From the NCBI RefSeq assembly GCF_040273735.1, contig NZ_JBELZM010000014.1:1-64000 (forward strand): DNA of 64,000 nucleotides. The letters are read 5' to 3'. The stretch is from Solibacillus sp040273735. GTDB taxonomy: Bacteria; Bacillota; Bacilli; Bacillales_A; Planococcaceae. A program made the position numbers and the translations under genes. The notes beneath the pieces are model-generated. The model saw only the letters and a list, made by a program, of their open reading frames with translations, was not told where the DNA came from and did no database searches. Each line of letters opens with the position of its first letter. Position 1 is the first letter of the stretch. Shown here one piece after another: positions 8,552 through 17,737 of this stretch.

Positions 8552-10072
8552 ATGGGAAAAGATTTAAGTCAATTCATTAGAAATGAAGCGTTTTTAAACA
8601 AAGTTGTATCAGCGGAGGAAGCCGCGTCTTGGATTGAGGACGGCATGAATCTGGGTATGAGTGGTTTTACGCTTTTCGGAGAGCCAAAAGAATTTCCGCT
8701 TGCACTTTCTAAACGAGGAGAGCAGGAAAATTTCAAAGTAAACCTTTATACAGGTGCATCATTAGGGCCAACTGCTGACCAATCAATGGCAGAAGCAGGA
8801 ATCCTCAACTTACGTGTGCCTTATCAAGGAAATGCGATTCTGCGCGGTAAAATCAATAACGGAGAAATTTTCTATATTGATCAGCATTTATCACATACAG
8901 CAGAAGAAGTTCGTAAAGGTTCACTTGGTAAAATTGACTATGCAATCATTGAAGCAGCAGCAATTACAGAAGATGGTCTAGTCATTCCAACAGGTTCAGT
9001 AGGGAACTCACCGATCTTTGTAGAAAAAGCTGAAAATGTCATTATCGAAATTAATACGACTGCCCCAAAAGCATATGAAGGGCTCCATGATATTTATGTA
9101 CAGAAAGCACAAGGCGAGCGTAAAGAGATCCCTATTTATAATACTGGGGACCGAATTGGGGAAATCGGAATTAAAGTAGACCCTGCGAAAGTAAAAGGAA
9201 TTGTTTTATCGGAGCAGCCGGATATTCCGTCACCATTATTCGAGCCAAACGAAGAAACACAGAAGATAGCCGATAATTTATTAGCATTCCTGGCAAATGA
9301 AGTTGAAGTCGGGAATTTACCGGAATCTTTAGCACCGCTTCAATCAGGCGTGGGCTCGGTAGCAAATGCCGTATTAAACGGAATGCAAAAATCTCAATTT
9401 AAAGATCTTGAAGTATTCTCGGAAGTACTGCAAGATGGTGTGTTTGACCTGATCGATGCGGGTATTGTTAAATTTGCTGCAGGTACGGCATTCTCACTAT
9501 CTAAAAAGCGTGTGGATTCACTAGCGGAAGACTTAGCAAAGTACAAGGATAAAATCATGTTCCGCCCACAGGAAATTTCGAATAACCCGGAAGTAATTCG
9601 TCGCTTAGGCGTTATTTCTTTTAACACAGCGATTGAAGTAGACATTTACGGTAATGTCAATTCAACACATGTAAACGGCACGAAAATTATGAACGGTATC
9701 GGCGGTTCCGGGGACTTTGCCCGTAATGCGCGCATTACAATTTTCGTAACATCTTCATTAGCGAAAAACGGGGCTATTTCAACAATCGTTCCATTCGTTT
9801 CACATATCGACCATACAGAACACGATGTAGATGTAATCGTAACTGAGCAAGGCTATGCGGACCTTCGTGGACTTCCGCCAGTGAAGCGTGCTGAGAAATT
9901 GATTGAAATCGCACATCCGAAATATAAAGAACAGTTACGTGCTTATTTCGAAGAGGCAAAAGAAAAAGTAGGCGGCCAAACACCGCATATCCTCGAAAAA
10001 GCATTCTCATTCCATAACAATTTAAAAGAGAATGGGACAATGTTGTTTGAAGACGACAAAATTAAACACTAA
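8552..10072 (+). CDS. Acetyl-CoA hydrolase / succinate:acetate CoA-transferase family
   Basis: This protein of about 506 residues matches the class-I CoA-transferase/acetyl-CoA hydrolase family in length and motifs. A GIGGSGDFARNA glycine loop is followed by VTEQGYADLRG, where the Glu is the expected catalytic residue forming the glutamyl-CoA intermediate. It would interconvert acetyl-CoA and acetate, often with succinyl-CoA. An upstream in-frame TTG at 8546 exists, but GGGGTGA is best spaced for the ATG at 8552. Two acetate-permease units lie elsewhere in the window, consistent with active acetate metabolism. Confidence 0.88.
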   Translation: MGKDLSQFIRNEAFLNKVVSAEEAASWIEDGMNLGMSGFTLFGEPKEFPLALSKRGEQENFKVNLYTGASLGPTADQSMAEAGILNLRVPYQGNAILRGKINNGEIFYIDQHLSHTAEEVRKGSLGKIDYAIIEAAAITEDGLVIPTGSVGNSPIFVEKAENVIIEINTTAPKAYEGLHDIYVQKAQGERKEIPIYNTGDRIGEIGIKVDPAKVKGIVLSEQPDIPSPLFEPNEETQKIADNLLAFLANEVEVGNLPESLAPLQSGVGSVANAVLNGMQKSQFKDLEVFSEVLQDGVFDLIDAGIVKFAAGTAFSLSKKRVDSLAEDLAKYKDKIMFRPQEISNNPEVIRRLGVISFNTAIEVDIYGNVNSTHVNGTKIMNGIGGSGDFARNARITIFVTSSLAKNGAISTIVPFVSHIDHTEHDVDVIVTEQGYADLRGLPPVKRAEKLIEIAHPKYKEQLRAYFEEAKEKVGGQTPHILEKAFSFHNNLKENGTMLFEDDKIKH

Positions 10073-10102
10073 CTGATAAACAGACAAAGGTGGCGTTTTA
10101 AC

Positions 10103-10612
10103 ATGGATGTAAAGTTTCCTATTGGTCCATTGCAAGTACCTGAACAGGTGACACTTGCCGATGTAAAGGAATGGTTACAACAAACGGAATCATTTACGAC
10201 ACGTTTAAGAGAAGTTGTCGATTCATTAAATGAAGAGCAGTTAAACAAAACTTACCGCGAAGGTGCATGGACAGTTCGTCAGCTTGTTCATCATATTGCT
10301 GATTCACAACTGAACATGTATCAGCGACTGAAGCTGGCACTAACGGACGACAACCCTACAGTGCCTGGATTTAATCAAGAAGAGTGGGCAGTACTGCCAG
10401 ACAATGACTTACCTGTAGAAAGCTCGATTAAAATGCTTGAAGGTATTAATGAGCGAATCGTTTCTTTAGGTCAACATTTAACTGAAGACCAGCTAAAGCG
10501 ACAATTTACCCATGAAACAAACGGGCCGGTCACAATTGCTGCAAAAGTTGCAAAATTGGCATGGCATGAGGAGCATCATTTTGCTCATATTAAAATTGCC
10601 CTATCAAATTAA
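10103..10612 (+). CDS. yfiT: YfiT-like DinB-fold metal-dependent protein
   Basis: This 169-residue single-domain protein matches B. subtilis YfiT in length and motifs. A His in QLVHHIADS (about residue 61) and two in HEEHHFAHI (about residues 153-161) form the three-histidine metal site of DinB/YfiT four-helix bundles. Members are putative bacillithiol S-transferases or metal hydrolases; the reaction is not established from sequence. The start follows AAAGGTGG and a terminator follows the gene. Confidence 0.85.
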   Translation: MDVKFPIGPLQVPEQVTLADVKEWLQQTESFTTRLREVVDSLNEEQLNKTYREGAWTVRQLVHHIADSQLNMYQRLKLALTDDNPTVPGFNQEEWAVLPDNDLPVESSIKMLEGINERIVSLGQHLTEDQLKRQFTHETNGPVTIAAKVAKLAWHEEHHFAHIKIALSN

Positions 10613-10629
10613 TCTGATTTTTAACGAAT

Positions 10630-10660
10630 TGGCTTACCCGATTAGGTAAGCCATTTTTTT
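10630..10660. terminator. Intrinsic terminator between convergent genes
   Basis: TGGCTTACC / GGTAAGCCA stem followed by seven T. Confidence 0.8.
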
Positions 10661-10670
10661 ATGAAACGTA

Positions 10671-11117
10671 CTATTTTATCTCCTTATATAAAAAGACGAG
10701 TCGTTCAATTTCTTCAAAGCCATTATTTTTATAAAATTGTTCTGCCGGTATATTGCGGTTTGTGAGCAGTGTCATGGATTCTACGGATTTATCTTTCAGC
10801 TGGATTTCTAAATAATTCAGCATCGCTTTACCAATCCCCTTATTTTGCAATGACTGATCGACGCACATTTCATGGATGAAATATTCATCGCCACTATACC
10901 ATTTCCGCTGCACGCCCATTATAAAGCCAAGCAGTTCGCCTTTTTCTATAGCGATCACGCCCAGAAAGTTTGGGGTATTATAGTAATCGGATAAATACTG
11001 GTTTGCACTTTCATTGTTCCAGTCGTCATTCCAAGGCTCGGCATTAAATACTTTTATAAATGCTGCTGTGCATGTTGCTAAATCAGTTGCTTCCATTCTT
11101 TTAAACTCCACAATCAT
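10671..11117 (-). CDS. GNAT-family N-acetyltransferase
   Basis: This 148-residue single GNAT domain carries the acetyl-CoA pyrophosphate-binding segment Q-N-K-G-I-G-K-A at about residues 91-98, following the beta4 strand YFIHEMCVD, and a NGFEE motif near the C-terminus. It transfers acetyl from acetyl-CoA to an unknown amine. Only nine bases separate it from the upstream GNAT gene, so the two are probably one transcript. Confidence 0.85.
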   Translation of the reverse strand: MIVEFKRMEATDLATCTAAFIKVFNAEPWNDDWNNESANQYLSDYYNTPNFLGVIAIEKGELLGFIMGVQRKWYSGDEYFIHEMCVDQSLQNKGIGKAMLNYLEIQLKDKSVESMTLLTNRNIPAEQFYKNNGFEEIERLVFLYKEIK

Positions 11118-11126
11118 TCACTTCCA

Positions 11127-11561
11127 TTATAGTTTCTTTGTAAAGCATATAACGCGATTTGCCTCTGTAAAGCCTAGTTTAAGATGAACGTTTAAACTAT
11201 CTACATTAGACAATTCACAGTCGCTTGCAAACTCTGTACATCCTTTTGCTTTAGCCCACTGTTCACAAGCTTGCACTAAAAGTTGTGCGAAATGCTGTCT
11301 ACGGTAGGAATCTACGACATATAGGCCTTCCAAATAACCAACCGGGCTGGAATGTGTACCTTCCACATAATCAAAGCGAAGCTGACATTGTGCAAATCCA
11401 ATCACTTTTTCATCATCAAATGCTAAGAAAACAGTACTGTTTGAATTAGTAATAACGTCCTCCATGTTCTGTACGAATTCATGTAAATCATTGCCTGGCC
11501 AAAGAAGTAAAGCAAGTTGAGCAGCTGCTGATGCTTGGTTCAGTGTCGCCTCGTTAATCAT
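11127..11561 (-). CDS. GNAT acetyltransferase resembling aminoglycoside 6'-N-acetyltransferases
   Basis: This 144-residue GNAT has the order of motifs seen in chromosomal AAC(6')-I enzymes: an LLWPG near the N-terminus, SSPVGYLEGLYV in beta4, RRQHFAQLLV at the acetyl-CoA site, and KGCTEFASDCELSN...HLKLGF near the end. AAC(6') enzymes acetylate the 6' amine of kanamycin- or amikacin-type drugs. The similarity is from memory of the family; whether it confers resistance is unknown. Strong AGGAGG site upstream of ATG. Confidence 0.75.
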   Translation of the reverse strand: MINEATLNQASAAAQLALLLWPGNDLHEFVQNMEDVITNSNSTVFLAFDDEKVIGFAQCQLRFDYVEGTHSSPVGYLEGLYVVDSYRRQHFAQLLVQACEQWAKAKGCTEFASDCELSNVDSLNVHLKLGFTEANRVICFTKKL

Positions 11562-11757
11562 AATTTCCTCCTGTTATTTAAAGATAAGTATGTTTACTAT
11601 TATAGAATAAAATGGAAGGGAATAGTGATTATATAACGAATAGTCAAAAGTTATTGTTCTGATGAAGGATCAGTTAATTCACTAATTGGAAGGGAAAAGG
11701 CATGTAGAAAGGGAATTCTTTTATACAGCTGATTAAAAATAAAGGAGAGATATTACT

Positions 11758-12129
11758 TTGAGTAATTCATTTATTGAACAAGTACATTATATTCGAATTC
11801 CTGTAAAGCATTTAGAATTGTCTGCACATTGGTATAGAGATGTATTAGGGTTTCAATTACTAAACAATACTCAGGAAAGAGCAATTTTAAAAATAAATGA
11901 AGGACCGTTCTTACTGATCTTAGTTCCTACTGCAGATGAAACATTTGCACATTTTACAATCGATAATAAACAAGAATTCAGCATAGGCTTTACCAGTCCT
12001 GAACTGTTAAAATTTCATCAACACTTAATGGATCATCAAGTTAAGGTAGAAGAGATAAAGGAAGATAATGGTCATGTCTTTTTTCACTTTTATGATCCAA
12101 ATGGTAATAAACTTCAAGTTCACTGGTGA
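11758..12129 (+). CDS. VOC-superfamily (glyoxalase/bleomycin-resistance fold) protein
   Basis: This 123-residue protein contains one pair of beta-alpha-beta-beta-beta modules. It opens with EQVHYIRIPVKHLELSAHWYRDVLGF and ends with FFHFYDPNGNKLQVHW, both hallmark VOC segments; metal ligands could be His8 and the Glu/His of the C-terminal module. VOC members include lyases, dioxygenases and drug-binding proteins, so the substrate is open. The TTG start is supported by AAAGGAGAG. Confidence 0.8.
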   Translation: MSNSFIEQVHYIRIPVKHLELSAHWYRDVLGFQLLNNTQERAILKINEGPFLLILVPTADETFAHFTIDNKQEFSIGFTSPELLKFHQHLMDHQVKVEEIKEDNGHVFFHFYDPNGNKLQVHW

Positions 12130-12226
12130 TTTTTATAAACATATTACCTAAAAACATTACGCAATTAATATACAGGTAGAAGATAACCCTTGCTAAAATT
12201 TTCACTGCAGATTTGAGACTATACAT

Positions 12227-12258
12227 AAAAAAGAAAGCCATACGATAAACGTAGGCTT
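12227..12258 (-). terminator. Terminator of the erythromycin-esterase-like gene
   Basis: On the minus strand, AGCC-T-ACG / CGT-AT-GGCT forms a hairpin followed by a T-rich run. Confidence 0.6.
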
Positions 12259-12261
12259 AAT

Positions 12262-13503
12262 TTATAATGGCTTTAATGAATTTGTCTGTTCAATGTAAAT
12301 AAAGGCATCATATCTTGAACCGACGTTGGACGGAACATAATTCCCATAAGCTTCATATTCGGGGTGATAGACAACACCGATTGCACGATGGCCAATCCGG
12401 TCATTGAACAATTCCCGATTTTCATCAGTGAAAATCAATACTTTATCTTGCCCGCCAGCTGCATGGAGCTGTCCTTCCCATGTGTTGAGTTTGGAAGAGG
12501 GAACTGGGATTACTTGGAGAGGATCTCCCCAGCTGTCAGCAGCGATGACAGTTCCTTCATATGTTCCGAATCCGATGGCATAGGTATTGTTCTTTCCATA
12601 CTGTTCACGGACAAGCTGGCCGACGTTGATCATTTGATCTTCTTTCATACTTGTAGCGGATGCATCCCCGATATGCGTATTATGTTCCCAAATAATGATT
12701 TTTGCATCTTCACCGTGGTATTTCAATAATTCGTTGATCGCTTCCACCATATGTGAATCTCGTGTATTCCAGGAGATGGCATCCTGCATCATTTCCCGGT
12801 AATATGTTTCCGCATTTTTGGCTACAAGCGCATTCATCATGACATTTAAATCTTCTTCTTGTTTATTCGAGAAATGTTCCTTATTATTTCGTAACGACCT
12901 CAGCAAATCCGTTACTTCACGGACACATTCATCCGTAAATTGAGCAGTTGATAGAGCATAGTGCTCAGGCATTCTGTTGTAAGGCTCAAAGCAGGAAAAA
13001 GCTTTCTTTGCATGTTCAAAATCGGCTTTATACTTAGGATTTTCGGATAAAAAGTGTATCACTTCATCCATCGATTCAAAGAGACTATATAAATCAATAC
13101 CATAAAACCCGACCTTAGTGCTCAAAGTATTATTTTTATCCTTTAGCCACTCTACAAATTGTTCTACTTCTTCATTTGCCCACATCCATTGCGGCCACCG
13201 ATTAAAAGATTCCTTTAAGATTGCAGCTGCATTTGCATTAACCTCTTCATAACCTTTAACGTAGCGGTTCACTGCCTGTGCAGACGGCCAGTCTCCTTCT
13301 ACCGCGATAATATTAAATCCTTTTTGATTGATCAGCATTTTCGTTAACTCGGCACGGACTGTATAAAACTCCGAAGTACCATGCGAAGCTTCCCCGATCA
13401 TCACAATTTTGGCATTTCCAATCGACTCGACAATTTTATTTAAACTTTGTTCATTACAGGGAAGTGCATGCTCTTTTATTGCAGCTACCAGTTTTCTTGG
13501 CAA
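12262..13503 (-). CDS. Erythromycin-esterase-family protein
   Basis: This 413-residue protein has the Ere/succinoglycan-biosynthesis hydrolase signature. VMIGEASHGTSEFY near residue 38 supplies the catalytic-type His and Glu, FNIIAVEGDWPSA follows near residue 67, and HNTHIGDA near residue 279 supplies further conserved His. Ere enzymes hydrolyse the macrolide lactone, but many chromosomal Bacillales members have no shown macrolide activity. No signal peptide. Starts at ATG with a moderately good ribosome site; monocistronic. Confidence 0.82.
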   Translation of the reverse strand: MPRKLVAAIKEHALPCNEQSLNKIVESIGNAKIVMIGEASHGTSEFYTVRAELTKMLINQKGFNIIAVEGDWPSAQAVNRYVKGYEEVNANAAAILKESFNRWPQWMWANEEVEQFVEWLKDKNNTLSTKVGFYGIDLYSLFESMDEVIHFLSENPKYKADFEHAKKAFSCFEPYNRMPEHYALSTAQFTDECVREVTDLLRSLRNNKEHFSNKQEEDLNVMMNALVAKNAETYYREMMQDAISWNTRDSHMVEAINELLKYHGEDAKIIIWEHNTHIGDASATSMKEDQMINVGQLVREQYGKNNTYAIGFGTYEGTVIAADSWGDPLQVIPVPSSKLNTWEGQLHAAGGQDKVLIFTDENRELFNDRIGHRAIGVVYHPEYEAYGNYVPSNVGSRYDAFIYIEQTNSLKPL

Positions 13504-13847
13504 GTTTATTCACTCCTTTCATACATCATTATCTTTCCCGCGCTATTTATATGAATACCCTGATGCGTGTAATTTACTCAAAAGCAAATATGAAAAACAA
13601 TACAAATTACTTTTAAAATTATTATGTATAACCATTAAATAAGTGGTGATACTATTAGCGATGGTCGGTTAGCCATCGAATGATTTGGCGCATGATTCCT
13701 CGTGAATCTGATGCGCCTTTAATTTTGCCCATTTTTATTTAAAGGGAAAATCTCTATTTTTTAAATCTTTCGGGTTAGTAATTTTGTACTTATGCGAAAT
13801 TTATAATATGATAGTTTTATACTAAACGCTGTAGGGAGATTGACTTA
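13504..13847. other. Intergenic stretch with two hairpins
   Basis: No gene supported. CGATGG / CCATCG (13660-13678) and a GGCGCAT-ATTC...GAAT-GATGCGCC hairpin followed by TTTAATTTT (13687-13725) are visible; the latter could be a + strand terminator for an unrecognised small transcript. Upstream promoters of both flanking genes must also lie here. Confidence 0.45.
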
Positions 13848-14411
13848 ATGAGCATTTATAATTATTTAGTGAAAAAAATAAACGGTGAGATCCTTTCGAT
13901 GGAAACTTATCGAAATCAAGTAATGCTGATTGTGAATACGGCAAGCAGTTGCGGTTTTACTTTCCAATATGAAGACATGCAAAAATTATATGAACGCTAT
14001 GCAGAAAAAGGGTTCACAGTTCTTTCTTTTCCATGCAACCAATTTGGCGAACAGAATCCGGAAGACGGGGAAACGTCTGCAAGACAATGCAAGCTACAGT
14101 TCGGTGTTACATATCCAGTGTTTGATAAAATCGATGTGAATGGCAAGGAAACACATCCGCTTTTCAATTATTTAAAACACGAAGTTGATTGTCCGGAATT
14201 CGTTCGGGAGACAATGCAACAAAAACATTTATACAATAGAATTCAAACAAACTATCCGGATTACTTAATCGGGCGCAATATTCGATGGAATTTCACGAAG
14301 TTCCTAGTAGACGGCAGTGGCCGCGTCATCCAGCGTTTTGAACCGGATGATTCATTCCTTGATATCGAGAAGGCGATTGAAGAGTTATTGGTAACGGCAG
14401 ATGTAAAATAA
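13848..14411 (+). CDS. Glutathione-peroxidase-family thiol peroxidase (BsaA-like)
   Basis: This 187-residue cytoplasmic enzyme has the peroxidatic Cys35 in NTASSCGFT, so the selenocysteine position is Cys, as in bacterial thioredoxin-dependent members. FPCNQFGEQ at 61-69 and IRWNFTKFLVD complete the Cys-Gln-Trp-Asn site. It is some 25-30 residues longer than the usual form of about 160; the extra residues are an insert around EFVRETMQQKHLYNR before the WNF motif. It reduces hydro- and lipid peroxides. Confidence 0.85.
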   Translation: MSIYNYLVKKINGEILSMETYRNQVMLIVNTASSCGFTFQYEDMQKLYERYAEKGFTVLSFPCNQFGEQNPEDGETSARQCKLQFGVTYPVFDKIDVNGKETHPLFNYLKHEVDCPEFVRETMQQKHLYNRIQTNYPDYLIGRNIRWNFTKFLVDGSGRVIQRFEPDDSFLDIEKAIEELLVTADVK

Positions 14412-14425
14412 TTCGAATACATTTT

Positions 14426-14457
14426 AAGCCCATTTCTTCGTTGGAAATGGGCTTTAA
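14426..14457. terminator. Bidirectional terminator between peroxidase and ku
   Basis: AAGCCCATTTC / GAAATGGGCTT stem flanked by A- and T-rich sequence. Confidence 0.75.
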
Positions 14458-14458
14458 A

Positions 14459-15283
14459 TTATGCATTTTTCTTTGTTCTTGTAGTGGTTGTTCTTTTTCT
14501 CGTTTTTGGTTTCTTTGTTTTATCAAGGGATGCTTGTAATGCGGACATTAAATCGGTCACATTATCAGGCAACGGTCGTTTTTCGTTTGCAACAACCGTA
14601 CTTTCCGCTTTCTTTTCCTCAATCAGCTGCATAAGCGCTGTCCGATAATCATCCGTGTATTTAGTCGGATCGAACTCGGTTGTTAACTGTTCAACAAGCA
14701 TAAGGGCCGTATCAAGTTCCTTTTGCACGACTGCTTCAACACTCGGTATATTCGGTACGTCCCCGACATTTCGTACTTCATCAGGGAAATGAATGATTTC
14801 CATTACTAATGTGTTTTTATAAACACGGACAATAGCCAATTGCTCTTTTGATCGAATCGTAATTTTAGCCACACCGATTTTACCGGATTCCTCCAACGTT
14901 TTTCGTAATAGGACATATGCTTTTCCACCAGTATTGTCAGGTGATAAATAATACGTCTTTTCAAAATAGATCGGGTCGATTTCTTCCAGCTTAACAAAAT
15001 CTATAATCTCTACTGATTTATCTTCATTTTCTTTGCGCAAATTTTCCAGGTCCTCTTCATCCAAAACGACGAATTTGTTTTTCGTATACTCATAAGCCTT
15101 TACGATATCTTCATCTTTTACCTCTGCCTGACAACCTTCACACACCTTTTTGTAGCTGATCGGTGTATGACATTCCTTATGGAGCTGTCTAAGTTTAACA
15201 TCTTTATTTTCAGTTGCCGCATGAAGTTTTACCGGAATATTTACTAAGCCAAAACTAATACTACCTTTCCAGACAGTATGCAT
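14459..15283 (-). CDS. ku: Non-homologous end-joining protein Ku
   Basis: This 274-residue protein begins MHTVWKGSISFGLVNIPVKL, the standard bacterial Ku start, and contains the Ku beta-barrel/bridge domain over about 5-240. The C-terminus is short and very basic (KTKKPKTRKRTTTT...), typical of Bacillus Ku and used for DNA retention and threading. The homodimer binds double-strand ends and recruits LigD. It is divergent from ligD, about 100 bp apart, as in B. subtilis ykoV/ykoU. Confidence 0.95.
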   Translation of the reverse strand: MHTVWKGSISFGLVNIPVKLHAATENKDVKLRQLHKECHTPISYKKVCEGCQAEVKDEDIVKAYEYTKNKFVVLDEEDLENLRKENEDKSVEIIDFVKLEEIDPIYFEKTYYLSPDNTGGKAYVLLRKTLEESGKIGVAKITIRSKEQLAIVRVYKNTLVMEIIHFPDEVRNVGDVPNIPSVEAVVQKELDTALMLVEQLTTEFDPTKYTDDYRTALMQLIEEKKAESTVVANEKRPLPDNVTDLMSALQASLDKTKKPKTRKRTTTTRTKKNA

Positions 15284-15386
15284 GTTGTCACCTCATTTTT
15301 CCTTACTATGGGACTAAAAATTTTATTTATGTATCGTCTTCGAAAAAAAACAAAGGATAAATAGAAAAACGAAAGTTGGCCTTTAT

Positions 15387-17228
15387 GTGAAACCAATGTT
15401 ATTAACCGATGCACCGGAAATTCCGTTAGGTGATGATTGGTTATACGAAACTAAATATGACGGTTATCGTTCTGTTTTAATTTGGGAAAAAGGTATTCCA
15501 TCACCAATACTGAAAAGTCGAAATGGCAATGTTTTAAATGAAAAATTTCCTGAAATTATTCGTTACTGTGAGAGTATTTATGACAAAATCAAAGCTTATT
15601 TACCGATTATCTTCGATGGGGAGGTCGTTTTCTTAATAAACAATTATCAGAGTAAATTTTCGTTTGTTCAAAAGCGGGGAAAAATGACAAACCTAAAAAA
15701 TATTGAATCGAACGCAGATACATTCCCATGTCATTATATTGTGTTTGATTTACTGAAATTAAAAGGGAAAGATAAGGAAAATAGCCGGTTAACAACAAGA
15801 AAACAATTACTATATGACTTTTTTGAACGTCTCAATTTACCTGGAACGGTACAATATAGCGATTCAAGAAGACTCCAAATGATCGATGTATTTGAAGATC
15901 CGCATTTACTTAGGAAAAGAGTTAAGGCCCATAATGGGGAAGGGATCATTGCAAAAAAGCGCAACAGCAAATGGTTGGAAGATGCGAGAACGAAAAGCTG
16001 GCTGAAAATAAAAAACTGGAAGCACGTAAATGTCATTCTTACTAAATTTGATCAGTCAAACGGTTTCTTTAATGGTGCGATATATAAGGAAGACAGACTT
16101 TTGGAGATTGTGTCGTTTAAACATGGTTTATCTGAAAAAGAAAACAAAACATTAATAGCCTTTTTTAAAACAAATGGAACACTGGTGACGAAAAGTATAA
16201 TTGAAATTCCTCCTTCAATTTGCGTATCCATCGCTTGTATTGATTTTGATGGCAGTAAATTGAGAGAACCGCGCTTTCATTCTTTCCAGCATCATCTGGA
16301 AGCTACAGATTGTAACTGGCAGCATATGCATAGACAATTAAACCCGATTCCGGAAAATGTAGCAGTTACAAGTCCGGATAAACCGGTTTTTCCTGCAAGC
16401 AATATTACGAAGGATGATTATTTGTATTATTTGCAGACGATTGCACCGATGATGCTGCCTTTTCTCCATGACCGGTTATTGACAGTCATCCGTTACCCGC
16501 ATGGGGTACCAGGAGAAAGCTTTTACCAGAAAAACTATACCGAAAATTTGCCGGATTTTATTACGACGCACTTAGTAGACGATACCCATTTTATTTTATG
16601 TAACAATATTGAATCTCTTTTATGGTTGGGTAATCAGCTCGCTTTAGAATATCATATTCCGTTTCAGCCGGTCACATCCGAACAGCCGACAGAAATTGTA
16701 TTTGATTTGGATCCACCATCCGTGGATGAGTTTGGATTGGCGGTAGATGCTGCACTAAAGTTCAAAACAATAATGGATTATTTTGAATTGACAAGCTTTG
16801 TCAAAACGTCAGGTGGGAAAGGTATGCAAATATATATCCCGTTGCCACTTCGCACATTCTCCTATGAAGAAACGGGTGTATTTACGGAGTTTATATGCCG
16901 ATTCCTAGCACAGCAATATCCTGATTCCTTTACAATCGAGCGGATGAAGAAAAACAGAGGGAAAAGGCTGTATTTGGATTATGTCCAGCATAGGGAAGGG
17001 AAGACGATTGTTGCACCGTACTCAGCACGCGGCAATAATAAAGGATTGATCGCCACGCCGATATTATGGGAAGAAGTAACCGAAAAATTAACGCCCGATC
17101 TTTTCACAATACCCCATGTTATGAAACGTTTAAATGACATAGGAAATCCTTTTGGAGATTTCAGGGAAGTTGGAGAGCAACAGCCATTCCGAGCTGTTCT
17201 TGATCAAATAAAGGGGAAACAAGTTTAG
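15387..17228 (+). CDS. ligD: Two-domain DNA ligase/polymerase LigD
   Basis: This 613-residue protein has the Bacillus order: ATP-dependent ligase domain first (about 1-300), then the primase-polymerase domain (about 320-605). The ligase motif I ETKYDGYRS puts the adenylated lysine at 23, and IFDGEVVF is motif III. The POL domain shows FDLDPPSVDEF and VKTSGGKGMQIYIPL. No phosphoesterase domain. GTG start. It seals and fills breaks bridged by the divergently encoded Ku, mainly relevant in spores and stationary cells. Confidence 0.95.
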   Translation: MKPMLLTDAPEIPLGDDWLYETKYDGYRSVLIWEKGIPSPILKSRNGNVLNEKFPEIIRYCESIYDKIKAYLPIIFDGEVVFLINNYQSKFSFVQKRGKMTNLKNIESNADTFPCHYIVFDLLKLKGKDKENSRLTTRKQLLYDFFERLNLPGTVQYSDSRRLQMIDVFEDPHLLRKRVKAHNGEGIIAKKRNSKWLEDARTKSWLKIKNWKHVNVILTKFDQSNGFFNGAIYKEDRLLEIVSFKHGLSEKENKTLIAFFKTNGTLVTKSIIEIPPSICVSIACIDFDGSKLREPRFHSFQHHLEATDCNWQHMHRQLNPIPENVAVTSPDKPVFPASNITKDDYLYYLQTIAPMMLPFLHDRLLTVIRYPHGVPGESFYQKNYTENLPDFITTHLVDDTHFILCNNIESLLWLGNQLALEYHIPFQPVTSEQPTEIVFDLDPPSVDEFGLAVDAALKFKTIMDYFELTSFVKTSGGKGMQIYIPLPLRTFSYEETGVFTEFICRFLAQQYPDSFTIERMKKNRGKRLYLDYVQHREGKTIVAPYSARGNNKGLIATPILWEEVTEKLTPDLFTIPHVMKRLNDIGNPFGDFREVGEQQPFRAVLDQIKGKQV

Positions 17229-17254
17229 TTGAAAATGCAGGCAGTCAACCTAGA

Positions 17255-17286
17255 AAAAGCCTTTCGCAAACTATGCGAAGGCTTTT
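17255..17286. terminator. Terminator between ligD and a convergent small gene
   Basis: AAAAGCCTTTCGCA / TGCGAAGGCTTTT nearly perfect stem, usable in both directions. Confidence 0.8.
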
Positions 17287-17291
17287 ACACG

Positions 17292-17447
17292 TTAAGAAGG
17301 ATTGATCACTATTGGAGCGTCCTCATGATGGGCATGATGAGTCGGGGATAGCTCATAGGCAATCAAGGTGACATTTAATTTTTGTTCCAGTTGTTTAATC
17401 GCTTCGAGCTTATTCATATCCAGTTCCGCAAATTTCGTTTCTTCCAC
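17292..17447 (-). CDS. Small acidic protein with His-rich tail (51 aa)
   Basis: A GTG-initiated frame preceded by AAAGGA encodes 51 residues. It begins MEETKFAELDMNKLEAIKQ, a likely amphipathic helix with a heptad-like pattern, and ends with SPTHHAHHEDAP..., a cluster of four His. The shared terminator downstream and the clean initiation region support it as a real gene. I do not recognise the family; metal binding by the tail is only a guess. Confidence 0.6.
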   Translation of the reverse strand: MEETKFAELDMNKLEAIKQLEQKLNVTLIAYELSPTHHAHHEDAPIVINPS

Positions 17448-17538
17448 AAAATCACATCCTTTACAGTTTAGCTTTAGTATGAAAAGTTAATCTATATTTA
17501 TCCATGCTGTATGTTATTGGTAAACCGGAGGAGACAAA

Positions 17539-17566
17539 TAAAAAAGAGAGATAAAATTATCTCTCA
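17539..17566 (-). terminator. Terminator overlapping the end of a small gene
   Basis: On the minus strand, GAGAGATAA / TTATCTCTC is followed by six T. Confidence 0.75.
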
Positions 17567-17737
17567 AGAATTAATAGCATTATAGTTTAATGGATGAAGA
17601 ATGTTAGTAAAAACGTCCTTTTTTACAATGAAATATGTTTTCTTATTATATGTAACGACTACTTGCCCCGGTTTCACAAATACTTTCGCTGTTTTTAAAT
17701 TAGCATATGGCGCACCTAATAATTTTGAAATGTTCAT
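17564..17737 (-). CDS. Small uncharacterised protein (57 aa)
   Basis: An ATG spaced seven bases from AAGGGG encodes 57 residues beginning MNISKLLGAPYANLKTAK. It is followed by VFVKPGQVVVTYNKKTYFIVKK, which looks like a small beta hairpin or barrel fragment. The ATG six bases further upstream is too close to the ribosome site. A terminator begins at the stop codon, which supports a genuine unit. Family not recognised. Confidence 0.6.
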   Translation of the reverse strand: MNISKLLGAPYANLKTAKVFVKPGQVVVTYNKKTYFIVKKDVFTNILHPLNYNAINS

